From NCBI GenBank assembly GCA_030038295.1, contig JASHPF010000090.1, forward strand, positions 1 to 34,995: a DNA stretch of 34,995 nucleotides, in the 5' to 3' direction. This document shows positions 6,966 through 14,956 of this stretch, one piece after another. The notes below the pieces were generated by a model. It ran no database searches. It saw only the letters and a program-made list of their open reading frames with translations, and was not told the DNA's origin. The DNA is from Streptosporangiaceae bacterium. GTDB taxonomy: Bacteria > Actinomycetota > Actinomycetes > Streptosporangiales > Streptosporangiaceae. A program made the position numbers and the translations under genes. The number at the start of each line of letters is the position of its first letter. The stretch's first letter is position 1.

Positions 6966-8009
6966 TCAGCTCGTCCGGTCGGGTGGCTGAACACCCAGCA
7001 GGTCTGCCGCGGCCGGCAGCCGGGCACGGGAGGTGTCCGCCAGCAGCGGAGCGCCCAGCTCCGGGCCGAGGGCACCGGGCTGCTGATCGTCAGCGGGGGC
7101 GAGCGTGTCGAAGAGCACCCGGACGAATGCATCTGGCCGGTCAACCTGCAGGTAGTGGTTGGCGTCCGGGACGAAATACAAGCGGTTGCCGCCGGGCCTG
7201 AGCATCAGGTACTCGTTCCATACGTAGCTGGCCACGCGCGGCGGCGACACCGTGTCGTACAGGCCCCACACCACGGTCACCGGGAACGACGCCTGTGCGA
7301 GCGTCGCCAGCCATTCCTGCTCATGGGTTGATCGCTCGATCAGATACTGGATTGTCTCGTGCAGCACCGCGATGCCGTCGTGGTGAGCGAAGGTGGCCGC
7401 CAGCGCGTCGACCTCCGGGTCACCGGCCTTGCGCGGCGGACTGAACGTGCTGGCGCCCAGGGCTTCGGCCAGCCGGGAGGGAGTCAGCGCGCTGGCGACC
7501 GCGGGCCATGACTGGCGGTCGAGTATCCGTCGCTGCGCGGCGGACAGATTGGACAGCGGCAGGAAGATGTTGCCGTTCGACAGGACCAGGTGCTCCAGCC
7601 GGACCGCTGACCGCCCTTCGGCGTACCGGGCGGCGTGCACCAGCGCCACGCTGTCGCCGCGATCGTGCGCCACGACCACAGCAGCGTCGGCGCCGATCAC
7701 CTCCGCGAGATAAAACTCGATGAGCTCCTCGTCTTTCGTCAGGCTGTAGCCCCACCCGGGCGGCTTGTCGGAGAAGCCGTAGCCAGGAAAGTCCAAGGCG
7801 CACACGCGGAACCTCGCGGTCAGCTGGCTGGCGACGGCAGACCAGTCGATGCTGCTTGTCGGCCAGCCGTGGATCAGCAGCAGTACTGGAGCGCCGACGT
7901 CGCCAGTCTCGACATGGAAGATGTCCACCGCGGAGGCTCCGCCTTCCGCCGGCCGCCAGGAGAAATAGCCACCGCGACGTCGCCATTCGTCAGCTTGCGG
8001 CGTGCTCAC
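6966..8009 (-). CDS. Alpha/beta hydrolase (epoxide hydrolase/haloalkane dehalogenase-like)
   Basis: A 347-residue alpha/beta hydrolase. I chose the GTG at 8009 because GGAGGGGG lies about 8 bases upstream; the frame stays open to an ATG at 8096 but those residues look unselected. Features: an oxyanion motif HGWP (about residues 47-50), LDFPGYGFSDKP, and the nucleophile elbow VAHDRGDS, with Asp at residue 116 rather than Ser, which marks the epoxide hydrolase/dehalogenase branch. Later come WGLYDTVSPP with the acid and DANHYLQVDRP with the catalytic His. About 30 residues of low complexity follow at the C-terminus. It probably opens an epoxide or removes a halide in a xenobiotic or lipid pathway. 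It lies on the same strand as the MBL hydrolase and OsmC genes upstream but about 180 bases away. Confidence 0.85.
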   Translation of the reverse strand: MSTPQADEWRRRGGYFSWRPAEGGASAVDIFHVETGDVGAPVLLLIHGWPTSSIDWSAVASQLTARFRVCALDFPGYGFSDKPPGWGYSLTKDEELIEFYLAEVIGADAAVVVAHDRGDSVALVHAARYAEGRSAVRLEHLVLSNGNIFLPLSNLSAAQRRILDRQSWPAVASALTPSRLAEALGASTFSPPRKAGDPEVDALAATFAHHDGIAVLHETIQYLIERSTHEQEWLATLAQASFPVTVVWGLYDTVSPPRVASYVWNEYLMLRPGGNRLYFVPDANHYLQVDRPDAFVRVLFDTLAPADDQQPGALGPELGAPLLADTSRARLPAAADLLGVQPPDRTS

Positions 8010-8191
8010 GATCCCAGCCCCCTCCGGGCACTCGTGACGAGCGGCGCCAGCTCGCAGGGCACCGTGCCGCCCCGCATCCGGGCCTGGCCGCCCCACTCCC
8101 CCATCATCCCCTGGTCCGGCTGGCCGCGGCCGCCTGCCCCCGACCGCCGTGTCCGCACGATGGTCATCGTCCTGGCGCCGCGATCACCGTG

Positions 8192-9136
8192 TCACGCCCG
8201 GCAGGTCAGCGGCGCGCCACCGTTGTAAGCGACCATGTCCGCGAGCGCGGCCGCGACGTCGATCGGAGCACCGCGCGGCAGCCCGGCTTGCTCGGCGCAC
8301 GCGCGGTGCAGGTTACCGACGATGCGCTCGGCGTCTGCCCACGCGGCAAACCTGCCAAGATCGGTGGCACGGGCAGCCTCCAGCGGTGGCACCCCGGCCG
8401 CCCGGCAGTCGCGCGCGACGGCGAGCACGAACCGCAGGTAGTCCAGCGTCGCCTCGATCGGCCCGGTGTCACCGAAGACGGGGCCGTGCCCGGGCACGAT
8501 CGTCGCGGCGCCGAGCGGCGCGACGACGCCCTCGATCACTTCGATGGCTCCCTCGACCGAGCCCATGAGCAGGAACGGCGTGCCGCCATTGAAGATCAGG
8601 TCACCGCAGAACAGCACCGACCGGTCGGCGAGCCAGACGAGCGAGTCGTTCGTGGTATGCGCCGGAGTGCCGACCGAGCGCACCTCCGCGCGCACATCGC
8701 CGGCGTGCAGGGTCAGTCCCTCGGTGAAGGTGATGAACGGCGGGTCCAGGCTCAGCTCGCCCCAGTCAGGCCCGTCCCAGGCCGGCAGGTCGCGTGGCGG
8801 GCCGAAGGCGATCGCCTCGGCGCGCGTGCGCTCCTGGCCGATGATGGCCGCGGCCGGAAACAGGCAGTTCCCGAACGTGTGATCACCGTGATGATGGGTG
8901 TTCACGACCGCGCGCACCGTGGCCGGCGTCACCGTCGCGATCGCGCGCTGGTAGGCCCTCGTGCGCCGCTCGGTCGAGCACGAGTCGACGCTGATGACTC
9001 CCTGCGGGCCGACGAGAAACCCGGTGTTGTTGATCCACCAGGTTCCGTCCGGCTGCACATATGCGTATACGCCAGGCGACACCTCCTGCACCTCAGGTCG
9101 ACCAGGCGCAGTGATGTCAAGGTCCAGGCTACTCAC
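8192..9136 (-). CDS. MBL-fold metallo-hydrolase
   Basis: A metallo-beta-lactamase-fold hydrolase of about 314 residues. The metal site is intact: HHHGDH (HxHxDH) at about 81-86, a downstream His in GTPAHTTNDS, the bridging Asp in FCGDLIFNGG, and a last His in VPGHGPVFG. The N-terminus VSPGVYAYVQPDGTWWINNTGFL resembles cyclase/hydrolase-type MBL proteins. Substrates of this branch include thioesters and lactones; none can be named here. The start is either ATG 9139 or the next codon GTG 9136. I prefer GTG because GGAGG sits only 2 bases before the ATG but 5 before the GTG. It lies between the alpha/beta hydrolase and the OsmC gene on the same strand. Confidence 0.88.
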   Translation of the reverse strand: MSSLDLDITAPGRPEVQEVSPGVYAYVQPDGTWWINNTGFLVGPQGVISVDSCSTERRTRAYQRAIATVTPATVRAVVNTHHHGDHTFGNCLFPAAAIIGQERTRAEAIAFGPPRDLPAWDGPDWGELSLDPPFITFTEGLTLHAGDVRAEVRSVGTPAHTTNDSLVWLADRSVLFCGDLIFNGGTPFLLMGSVEGAIEVIEGVVAPLGAATIVPGHGPVFGDTGPIEATLDYLRFVLAVARDCRAAGVPPLEAARATDLGRFAAWADAERIVGNLHRACAEQAGLPRGAPIDVAAALADMVAYNGGAPLTCRA

Positions 9137-9193
9137 CATGTCCTCCCGGGCTGGCCGGATGACAGCGCCACGGTGGCGGCGCCGAGGTGCTGG

Positions 9194-9616
9194 TCAGTTC
9201 TCGAGCACGCAGACCGACACCTTCATCGTCGTCGCTGAGGCGACCGTGTGGTAGATCGGGCACACGCGAGTGAACTCAGCAACGAGGGTCTGCGCCTGGT
9301 CATCGGTGATCCCGCCGAAGGTGAAGTCCATCCGAACCGAGGAGTAGGCGGGCGGACGAGCCTCGACCTCCCGCTCGGACTCCACTTCCACGAGCACCGA
9401 GCTAGGTACGGTGCACAACTCTTCGCCTTTGGCGTGCACGATGGCCTGTGCGCAGGTCGCCAGCGCGCCGACGAGCAGTTCCTGGGCGACGAAGCCCTCG
9501 CCAGCGCCGCCGGATGCCGGCGATGCGTCGACAACCATGTGCTTGCTGGCTGCGGACAGGATGTAGCGGCCCGGAATGCCGGTGGTCCGGCTCTGGACTC
9601 GCGCTGATGCTGGCAT
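9194..9616 (-). CDS. OsmC family peroxiredoxin-like protein
   Basis: A 140-residue OsmC/Ohr-fold protein. The two reactive cysteines of the family are visible: Cys55 in LVGALATCAQA and Cys119 in FTRVCPIYHTV. GRYILSAASKHMVVDASPASGG forms the N-terminal strands. OsmC proteins reduce organic hydroperoxides with thiols, and in actinobacteria they often accompany catabolic oxidases. A clean ribosome-binding site AGAGGAG precedes the ATG. It is divergent from the aldehyde dehydrogenase, and the 204-base gap between them holds the KstR-like site. It probably handles reactive by-products of the neighbouring oxidative metabolism (inference). Confidence 0.88.
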   Translation of the reverse strand: MPASARVQSRTTGIPGRYILSAASKHMVVDASPASGGAGEGFVAQELLVGALATCAQAIVHAKGEELCTVPSSVLVEVESEREVEARPPAYSSVRMDFTFGGITDDQAQTLVAEFTRVCPIYHTVASATTMKVSVCVLEN

Positions 9617-9707
9617 GCTTGGCTCCTCTGCAGCTGATCGGCTTGGCGGTCATGGTGCGGGCTCCATCCCCGAGCCGGGCCCCTTATTGGTTAGCCTTCC
9701 GCAGAAC

Positions 9708-9721
9708 TGAAACCTGTTCTA
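9708..9721. promoter_or_regulatory. KstR-like palindromic operator before aldehyde dehydrogenase
   Basis: TGAAACCTGTTCTA, or TAGAACAGGTTTCA on the other strand, fits TnnAACnnGTTnnA exactly. I recall this 14-base pattern for the actinobacterial TetR-type repressor KstR of sterol/lipid catabolism. An overlapping wider repeat AGAAC-N8-GTTCT spans 9703-9720. It lies between the divergent OsmC and aldehyde dehydrogenase genes, 100 bases before the ALDH start. No kstR gene is in the window. Confidence 0.45.
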
Positions 9722-9820
9722 GCAATGTGGCGCGGCGTAGAGTCGACGAATCCGCGACTGCCGCGCGCGACGGCCGGTGCCCGCGCGCTCGGTCCGGCTC
9801 GGCGCTGCGAGGAGGTCACG

Positions 9821-11260
9821 ATGCGTGTTCATGACCGGTTCTACATCGACGGCGACTGGGTCGCGCCTGCCAGTTCCGCCGTGCTTGATGTCGTTTCGCC
9901 GCACACCGAGGAAATCGTCGGCCGGGTTCCGGAAGCTACCGCTGCCGACATGGACCGAGCCGTGGCAGCAGCCCGTCGCGCGTTCGACAGCGGGCCGTGG
10001 CCCCGGATGGCACCGGCCGAACGAGCCGCCGCCGTCGGCAGGCTCGCGGATATCTACGCCGGCCGTCTCGGCGACTTCGCCGAGCTCATCACGGCGGAAA
10101 TGGGCTCGCCCATCACGTTCTCGCAGCTGGCTCAGGCGCCGCAGCCGCAGCTCATGCTGAGCTACTTCGCTGCGCTGGGCAAGGACTTCACCTGGGAGGA
10201 TGAGCGCCCCGGCCTGTTCGGCCCGGTCACCGTGCGCCGCGAGCCGGTCGGTGTCGTTGCCGCAATCGTGCCGTGGAATGTCCCGCAGTTCACGATCATG
10301 ACCAAGCTTCCCGCCGCACTCGTCGCGGGCTGCACCGTGGTCGTGAAGCCAGCTCCGGAGACGCCGCTGGATGCCTACCTGCTGGCGGAGCTGATCGAGC
10401 AGGCGGGCCTGCCGCCGGGTGTGGTCAACATCGTGCCCGGCGGGCGCGAGGTCGGAGAGCACCTGGTGTCTCATCCCGGCGTGGACAAGGTCGCATTCAC
10501 AGGTTCGACAGCCGCCGGCCGTCGCATCGCGTCCATCTGCGGCGAGCAGCTCAAGCGGTGCAGCCTAGAACTCGGCGGCAAGTCAGCCGCGATCATCCTC
10601 GATGACGCGGACCTCGCCGCGACGGTCGGCTGGCTGGAGATGGCGTCGCTGATGAACAACGGCCAGGCGTGCGTTGCCCAGACCAGGATTCTGGCGCCGA
10701 GCAGCCGTTACGACGAGACGGTCGACACGGTGGCGGCCATGGTGGCAGGTCTCCGGGTGGGCGACCCGGCCGATCCGGCGACTCAGATCGGCCCGCTGGT
10801 CGCCAGGAGACAACAAGACCGAGTGGAGGGCTATATCGCGATCGGCCAGGAGGAGGGAGCCAAGGTCGTGACGGGCGGCTCCCGGGCGGCCGGGCGGGAG
10901 CGCGGCTGGTACGTCGCGCCCACCGTGTTTGCCGACGTCGACCCGGCCATGCGGATCGCTCGCGAAGAGATCTTCGGCCCGGTCCTCAGCGTCATCCGCT
11001 ACAGCGACGAAGATGACGCGGTCCGCATCGCCAACGACAGCGAATACGGCCTGGCCGGCACGGTGTGGACGGCCGACCCCGAGCGCGGCATGGAGATCGC
11101 CCGGCGGGTGCGGACCGGCACCTACGGGGTGAACATGTACATGATCGAGGCGTGCGCGCCCTTCGGCGGATACAAGGCCAGCGGGATCGGCCGTGAGCTT
11201 GGCCCCGAGGGACTGATGGGCTACCTCGAGTACAAGTCCATCGCTCGCCCGGCGACCTGA
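9821..11260 (+). CDS. Aldehyde dehydrogenase (NAD(P)+)
   Basis: A 479-residue aldehyde dehydrogenase of normal family length. The general base Glu250 is in SLELGGKS and the nucleophile Cys284 in NNGQACVAQTR, with the standard 34-residue spacing. NAD-binding elements are also present: VVAAIVPWNVP, KPAPETPLDAY and FTGSTAAGR. The C-terminal EEIFGPVLSVI and PFGGYKASGIGRE segments are typical. It oxidises an aldehyde to the acid; members this close to ALDH family 1/betaine-type enzymes have broad substrates. I chose the ATG at 9821 over the upstream in-frame start because GAGGAGG lies about 6 bases before it. A KstR-like operator upstream hints at a role in sterol or lipid side-chain catabolism. 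Confidence 0.93.
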   Translation: MRVHDRFYIDGDWVAPASSAVLDVVSPHTEEIVGRVPEATAADMDRAVAAARRAFDSGPWPRMAPAERAAAVGRLADIYAGRLGDFAELITAEMGSPITFSQLAQAPQPQLMLSYFAALGKDFTWEDERPGLFGPVTVRREPVGVVAAIVPWNVPQFTIMTKLPAALVAGCTVVVKPAPETPLDAYLLAELIEQAGLPPGVVNIVPGGREVGEHLVSHPGVDKVAFTGSTAAGRRIASICGEQLKRCSLELGGKSAAIILDDADLAATVGWLEMASLMNNGQACVAQTRILAPSSRYDETVDTVAAMVAGLRVGDPADPATQIGPLVARRQQDRVEGYIAIGQEEGAKVVTGGSRAAGRERGWYVAPTVFADVDPAMRIAREEIFGPVLSVIRYSDEDDAVRIANDSEYGLAGTVWTADPERGMEIARRVRTGTYGVNMYMIEACAPFGGYKASGIGRELGPEGLMGYLEYKSIARPAT

Positions 11261-11299
11261 CGCCGTCCTCGTCCTCGGGCCGGTCCGGCGAGCTGGTGC

Positions 11300-11698
11300 C
11301 TACTCCGGATGCCAGCCGCGGAAGTGCGGTCCGTCGGGCGCCCGCCATTCGCGGAGCGCGACCGGCACTCCGCCGGGCACCGAAACGACCGCCTGACGAC
11401 CCCAGAAGGACACCGGCACGAAGATCGGCTTCGTCAGCTGTGAGCCGTGCTCCTCACATTCCCGGATCGCCTCTTCGAGATTGTCCACGGCGACGCCGAA
11501 CATGTATCGCACACCGAGCGCGTCCGCCTCCACCGCCGGATCGTCACGGGTTATCTCGATGAGCACGTCCCCGATGATCGCGTAGACGACGGGGCCGCGC
11601 TCCAGGAGCTCGCAGCCGAAGGCATCCACGAAGAATCTGATCGCGGCGTCTCGGTCATATGTCCGATACAAGACATGACTCACACCGTTGACCCGCAT
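11300..11698 (-). CDS. VOC family (glyoxalase/bleomycin-resistance-like) protein
   Basis: A 132-residue vicinal-oxygen-chelate protein: two beta-alpha-beta-beta-beta modules, starting VSHVLYRTYDRDAAIRFFVDAF, with the second half VRYMFGVAVDNLEEAIRECEEHG and VVSVPGGVPVALREW. Metal ligands are suggested by the His in VSHVLYR and the acidic residue in VLIEIT, but the reaction is unknown. The start is the ATG at 11698, which has AAGGAGAGG 4-6 bases upstream; the frame upstream of it has Arg/Pro-rich, non-protein-like composition. It is convergent with the aldehyde dehydrogenase and divergent from the MDMPI-like gene. Confidence 0.85.
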   Translation of the reverse strand: MRVNGVSHVLYRTYDRDAAIRFFVDAFGCELLERGPVVYAIIGDVLIEITRDDPAVEADALGVRYMFGVAVDNLEEAIRECEEHGSQLTKPIFVPVSFWGRQAVVSVPGGVPVALREWRAPDGPHFRGWHPE

Positions 11699-11871
11699 GC
11701 CTCTCCTTTCGACTGCTGGGCGTGCGTGCTCGCCGACCACCCCAGCTAAGGCGCGCTCTGCCGGGTCCCGGCACGGCGGGCTCCAGAGATGGCGACCGCT
11801 TCGGCGTCGGAGCCCTAGCGACCATGTTCCGCTGGATGGGCGACGACGCAACCACCGAGCAATAATGGTTT

Positions 11872-12510
11872 GTGGTCATCCGGCCAGATTCCGTCGAAGC
11901 TGCGGCCGCGGCCGTCGTTGCCGCGCTGCAGCCTGGCGCCGATGCCGACTGGTCGGTAAGAGCTGGCCAGCTTGAGTGGAGCGTCGACCGGACGATCGCG
12001 CACATGACGGGGGCCCCCGGCAAGTACGCCTTCTATCTCGCCAGCCGCTCCACTCGTTACATCGCTGTACGGGTGTATCCCGCCGACGACGCCACCCGCC
12101 AGGAACGTCTGGAGGCTATCGAGGGGTGCGCTGCAGCGCTTGCTGGCGTCGCGGCCACGGCACCGGAGGACGCCTACGGCTTCCACGTCAGCGGGATGCG
12201 GAACGCTGACCAGTTCCTCGCGATGGCGTGCGAGGAACTGCTCGTCCACACCTACGACGTCACGTGCGGGCTGGGACTGTCCTACGAGCCGCCCGAAGAC
12301 CTGTGCCGGCTCGTGATCGAGTACTGCTACCCAGGCCAGCATGACCAGCGCCCGGCGTGGCCCTTGCTCGTGTGGCTGAGCGGCCGACGCCACCCGGCCG
12401 CAACGGGATGGGGCGAGGCGCCGAAGGTCGACGAACGGCCGGAGATACCGCTCGAGTTCGCCCGCGACCCCGCTACCGGCGAGTGGCGCGCGACTCGATG
12501 GGTGACCTGA
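11872..12510 (+). CDS. Mycothiol-dependent maleylpyruvate isomerase-like (DinB-fold) protein
   Basis: A 212-residue protein of the MDMPI N-terminal/DinB four-helix fold. The metal-site pattern of the family is visible: His44 in RTIAHMTG and the ExxxH pair Glu122/His126 in CEELLVHTYDV. In characterised members zinc and mycothiol carry out thiol-dependent isomerisation or transfer, so this fits a mycothiol-producing actinobacterium. The GTG start has no Shine-Dalgarno sequence. AATAAT at 11861-11866 would place transcription start at about the GTG, so a leaderless mRNA is likely. The downstream LLM oxidoreductase gene is 65 bases away on the same strand and may be co-transcribed. Confidence 0.78.
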   Translation: MVIRPDSVEAAAAAVVAALQPGADADWSVRAGQLEWSVDRTIAHMTGAPGKYAFYLASRSTRYIAVRVYPADDATRQERLEAIEGCAAALAGVAATAPEDAYGFHVSGMRNADQFLAMACEELLVHTYDVTCGLGLSYEPPEDLCRLVIEYCYPGQHDQRPAWPLLVWLSGRRHPAATGWGEAPKVDERPEIPLEFARDPATGEWRATRWVT

Positions 12511-12575
12511 CGAGGTCAGCCGCAGGCTTACGACGGACCAGTGCCGTTGATGACTCGACCGAGAGGGAGGCGCGC

Positions 12576-13595
12576 ATGCTGATCGACTCAGGTACGGTCG
12601 CCGGCGACCTGGCGGCCGTCGAGAAGGCTGCCGCGGCGGCGGAACGGGATGGCTACGACGGCTTCAGTGCGTCGGAAACATCGCACGACCCGTTTGTCTC
12701 GCTTGCCCTTGCCGCGCGGGCGACAACGACGATCACGCTCCGGTCGGAGATCGCGGTCGCGTTCGCTCGCAATCCGATGAGCATGGCGGTGCTGGCGAAT
12801 GATCTTCAGCTGGCCTCGGCCGGCCGGTTCCAGCTTGGCCTGGGGTCCCAGGTACGGGCGCACATCGAGCGTCGGTTCAGCATGCCGTGGGGCCACCCGG
12901 CCCCCCGGATGGAGGAGTTCATCGCCGCGATCCGCGCGATCTGGGCAGCCTGGGCGACCGGCGGCAAGCTGATCTTCCGCGGCACCTTCTACCAGCACAC
13001 GCTGATGACCGACTTCTTCAATCCCGGGCCGAATCCGCACGGCAATCCGGTCATCATGCTCGCGGCGGTGGGCTCGGGCATGACCGCGGTTGCGGGCCGC
13101 GTCGCTGACGGCATGCTCTGCCACGGCTTCACCACCGAGCAATACGTCCGCGAGCGCACGATCCCGGCGCTGCGCGCCGCCCGCGGCAGCCTCGACGGCT
13201 TCACCCTGTGTCAGCCCGTGCTCGCGGTCATCGGGTCAGATCCGCAGGCGAGGGCCGCGGCGGAGGTGGGCGTGCGCCGGCAGATCGCCTTCTATGGCTC
13301 TACTCCGGCCTACCGGCCCGTGCTCGACCTGCACGGCTGGGGGGAGCTGGGCGAGCGGCTCAACCTGCTGTCCCGCCGTCAGGAATGGATCCAGATGGGT
13401 GACCTGATCACCGACGACGTGCTGGACGCGTTCGCGGTGTCCGGCACGCCGACCGAGGTGGCCGCCGCGATCTGGCAGCGCTTCGGCGACATCGCTACCC
13501 GGGTGTCGTTCTACACCCCCTACGCCGCCGCCCCAGCCGACATCGCCGCCACCACGGCAGCGCTGCGGACCCACCAGGTGGCACCCACCGCGTAG
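12576..13595 (+). CDS. LLM-class F420-dependent oxidoreductase
   Basis: A 339-residue luciferase-like monooxygenase-fold protein. It has the TIM-barrel pattern of F420-using members: DGYDGFSASETSHDPFVSLALAA, IAVAFARNPMSMAV, then GRFQLGLGSQVRAHIERRFSMPW and PAPRMEEFIAAIRAIW. VIMLAAVGSGMTAVAGRVADGML follows, and a C-terminal VSGTPTEVAAAIWQRF helix closes it. It resembles the TIGR03617-type subgroup as I recall it. It would use reduced or oxidised F420 as hydride carrier; the substrate is unknown. I chose the ATG at 12576 with AGAGGGAGG just upstream; an earlier in-frame start would overlap the previous gene's 3' end. Confidence 0.9.
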   Translation: MLIDSGTVAGDLAAVEKAAAAAERDGYDGFSASETSHDPFVSLALAARATTTITLRSEIAVAFARNPMSMAVLANDLQLASAGRFQLGLGSQVRAHIERRFSMPWGHPAPRMEEFIAAIRAIWAAWATGGKLIFRGTFYQHTLMTDFFNPGPNPHGNPVIMLAAVGSGMTAVAGRVADGMLCHGFTTEQYVRERTIPALRAARGSLDGFTLCQPVLAVIGSDPQARAAAEVGVRRQIAFYGSTPAYRPVLDLHGWGELGERLNLLSRRQEWIQMGDLITDDVLDAFAVSGTPTEVAAAIWQRFGDIATRVSFYTPYAAAPADIAATTAALRTHQVAPTA

Positions 13596-13679
13596 TTCTA
13601 ACGGCCACGCCGGCCTATTTCGCGGAGGTGCCTGCGGGCATTGCTCGCGACACACCTGACTGCGGCTTAGCCTGAAGAC

Positions 13680-14015
13680 GTGCACCCCGCGGAGAACAGC
13701 GCAGATACGCACGAGGTACCGCCGTGGCGGCCGCCCGCGGATGGCTTTGACCGGGAGCTGAAGCCAAGCCTGCGCGAGCGACGCCGACGGCCTCTCAGAC
13801 GCGGGCAGATTGCCGCGATCCGCGTCATCTACCTGCTGGGGGGAATCTTCTGCGCCGTTGTGTGGTCGCTCCGCATGCCCGCGTCGTCGTCGTGGCGGGT
13901 GGAGGCGCTGGCCGTGACCATTTCCCTCATCAGCGGCCTGGTCGGCTTCAGCACGCAGCACATTCGTCAGCTCCTTGGCGTTCGCCCGCCAGCAGACCGG
14001 GTCAGACAGCGCTAA
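13680..14015 (+). CDS. Small two-helix membrane protein, unknown function
   Basis: A 111-residue protein starting with GTG. The N-terminal ~45 residues are soluble and very basic (SLRERRRRPLRRGQ). Two hydrophobic helices follow: about 46-66 (IRVIYLLGGIFCAVVWSL) and about 74-95 (EALAVTISLISGLVGFS). The tail is short and basic. By the positive-inside rule both ends face the cytoplasm. I do not recognise a family. A strong hairpin follows 15 bases after the stop. Confidence 0.55.
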   Translation: MHPAENSADTHEVPPWRPPADGFDRELKPSLRERRRRPLRRGQIAAIRVIYLLGGIFCAVVWSLRMPASSSWRVEALAVTISLISGLVGFSTQHIRQLLGVRPPADRVRQR

Positions 14016-14029
14016 GCCTCGGTGCGACA

Positions 14030-14060
14030 GCGCGGAGAGCTCGCAAGGCTCTCTCCGCGC
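14030..14060 (+). terminator. G/C-rich hairpin after the small membrane-protein gene
   Basis: A perfect 10-base inverted repeat: GCGCGGAGAG at 14030-14039 and CTCTCCGCGC at 14051-14060, with an 11-base loop. It starts 15 bases after the stop at 14015. No T-run follows, which is common for actinobacterial hairpin terminators. Confidence 0.5.
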
Positions 14061-14325
14061 GCTCCGGCTGCGAAAAGAAAGCTCCACCCTGCCGAACCTT
14101 ATTGGTCGCACAGACGAACAAATGCTGCTTGCAGGAGTTGATTAAAGAAATGAGCCGCCGTTTTATTGTCTGCTTCGCCCGCGGGAGAGCACGAACATGA
14201 GGAAGTCTTCCGCTCGCGGCAGTTACTATATGCAGCCAGAAGACTACTCAATGCCTCCGCGCGAAACGAGGCGAGGAGAAGGGCGCGCCTAGTATCCTCG
14301 CCTTTGTCGTCGTAGGCTGAAAGAA
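14061..14325. other. Gene-poor, less G/C-rich spacer
   Basis: Together with the flanking hairpin and operator, this is part of a ~380-base gap between the membrane-protein gene and the GMC operon. It is visibly richer in A/T than its neighbours (runs such as GATTAAAGAAATG and TTTTATTGTC). A minus-strand frame is open over 14099-14404, but its composition (Ser/Cys/Leu-rich) and lack of a ribosome-binding site do not support a gene. I see no tRNA or recognisable repeat; it may be an untranslated leader or a horizontally acquired scrap. Confidence 0.4.
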
Positions 14326-14344
14326 GTAAACGCTTCCTTATAGG
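14317..14344 (+). promoter_or_regulatory. Promoter with LacI-type operator before the GMC operon
   Basis: GTAAACGCTTCC at 14326-14337 fits the central-CG pattern GnAAnCGnTTnC typical of LacI-family operators. It fills the spacer of a possible promoter, CTGAAA (14317-14322), 16 bases, TATAGG (14339-14344). Transcription would start near 14351, leaving a ~45-base leader before the ATG at 14396. The arrangement suggests repression of the operon by a LacI-family protein encoded elsewhere. Confidence 0.45.
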
Positions 14345-14395
14345 GCCACGATAAGTCCGTGGGCATCCGCGCCCGACGTCACGAACGGAGGGCGC

Positions 14396-14956
14396 ATGCC
14401 TCACTTTCTCAGCGACGGCCAGCGCCGGATACTGGCGGCGGCCTGCTGCCGGCTCGTGCCCGCGGATGACGACCCGGATGCCACCGAACTCGGTGCGGCT
14501 GACTATATCGACGGCCTGCTCGGGGCATTTCTGGTTGACCCGCCCCGGATCTGGGCAGGCGGACCTTTCTCCGGGCGTTTCGGCGGCGAGGCGTCATTTG
14601 CCAGCTTCCATCGGCTAGCCGCCCAGGACGAGCTTGCCTGGCGCACGCGCATCGAAGGATCAAGGGGAATCCCCGAGCGCGAGCGTCTCGGTCCCGTGGT
14701 CGGGCTGCAGGAGCAGTACACGGAGGGCCTCGCGGCGCTCGGCGAGGATTTCCCGAATATCCCCGCGGAGCAGCAGGACCTGCGGCTCAGGTCTGTCGGT
14801 CCGTTTCTGAGTGTTCTGCTTGAGCACGTCTGCGAGGGTCTCTACGCCGCGCCTGAATACGGCGGCAACCGCGACTTGATGGGCTGGCGCTCGATTGGAT
14901 ACCTCGGGGACGTGCAGCCACGCGGTTACAGCGACGACGAAGTCAGCGGCGAATGA
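14396..14956 (+). CDS. Gluconate 2-dehydrogenase subunit 3 family protein
   Basis: A 186-residue protein of the small-subunit family that accompanies membrane-type GMC dehydrogenases. It shows FLSDGQRRILAAACCRLVPAD at the N-terminus, DYIDGLLGAF, a central WRTRIEGSRGIPERERLG, and the conserved C-terminal block LLEHVCEGLYAAPEYGGN with GWRSIGYLGDVQPRGY. No Tat or Sec signal peptide is seen, whereas many homologues carry one. GGAGGG lies a few bases before the ATG. Its stop overlaps the start of the GMC flavoprotein gene (ATGA), as expected for subunits of one complex. Confidence 0.9.
   Translation: MPHFLSDGQRRILAAACCRLVPADDDPDATELGAADYIDGLLGAFLVDPPRIWAGGPFSGRFGGEASFASFHRLAAQDELAWRTRIEGSRGIPERERLGPVVGLQEQYTEGLAALGEDFPNIPAEQQDLRLRSVGPFLSVLLEHVCEGLYAAPEYGGNRDLMGWRSIGYLGDVQPRGYSDDEVSGE

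Noticed and set aside
7856-9238. Plus-strand open frame of about 460 codons
   Set aside because: Antisense across the alpha/beta hydrolase, MBL and OsmC genes; composition is not protein-like.
14099-14404. Minus-strand 101-codon frame in the A/T-shifted spacer
   Set aside because: No ribosome-binding site, odd Ser/Cys-rich composition, and it covers the operon promoter and start.
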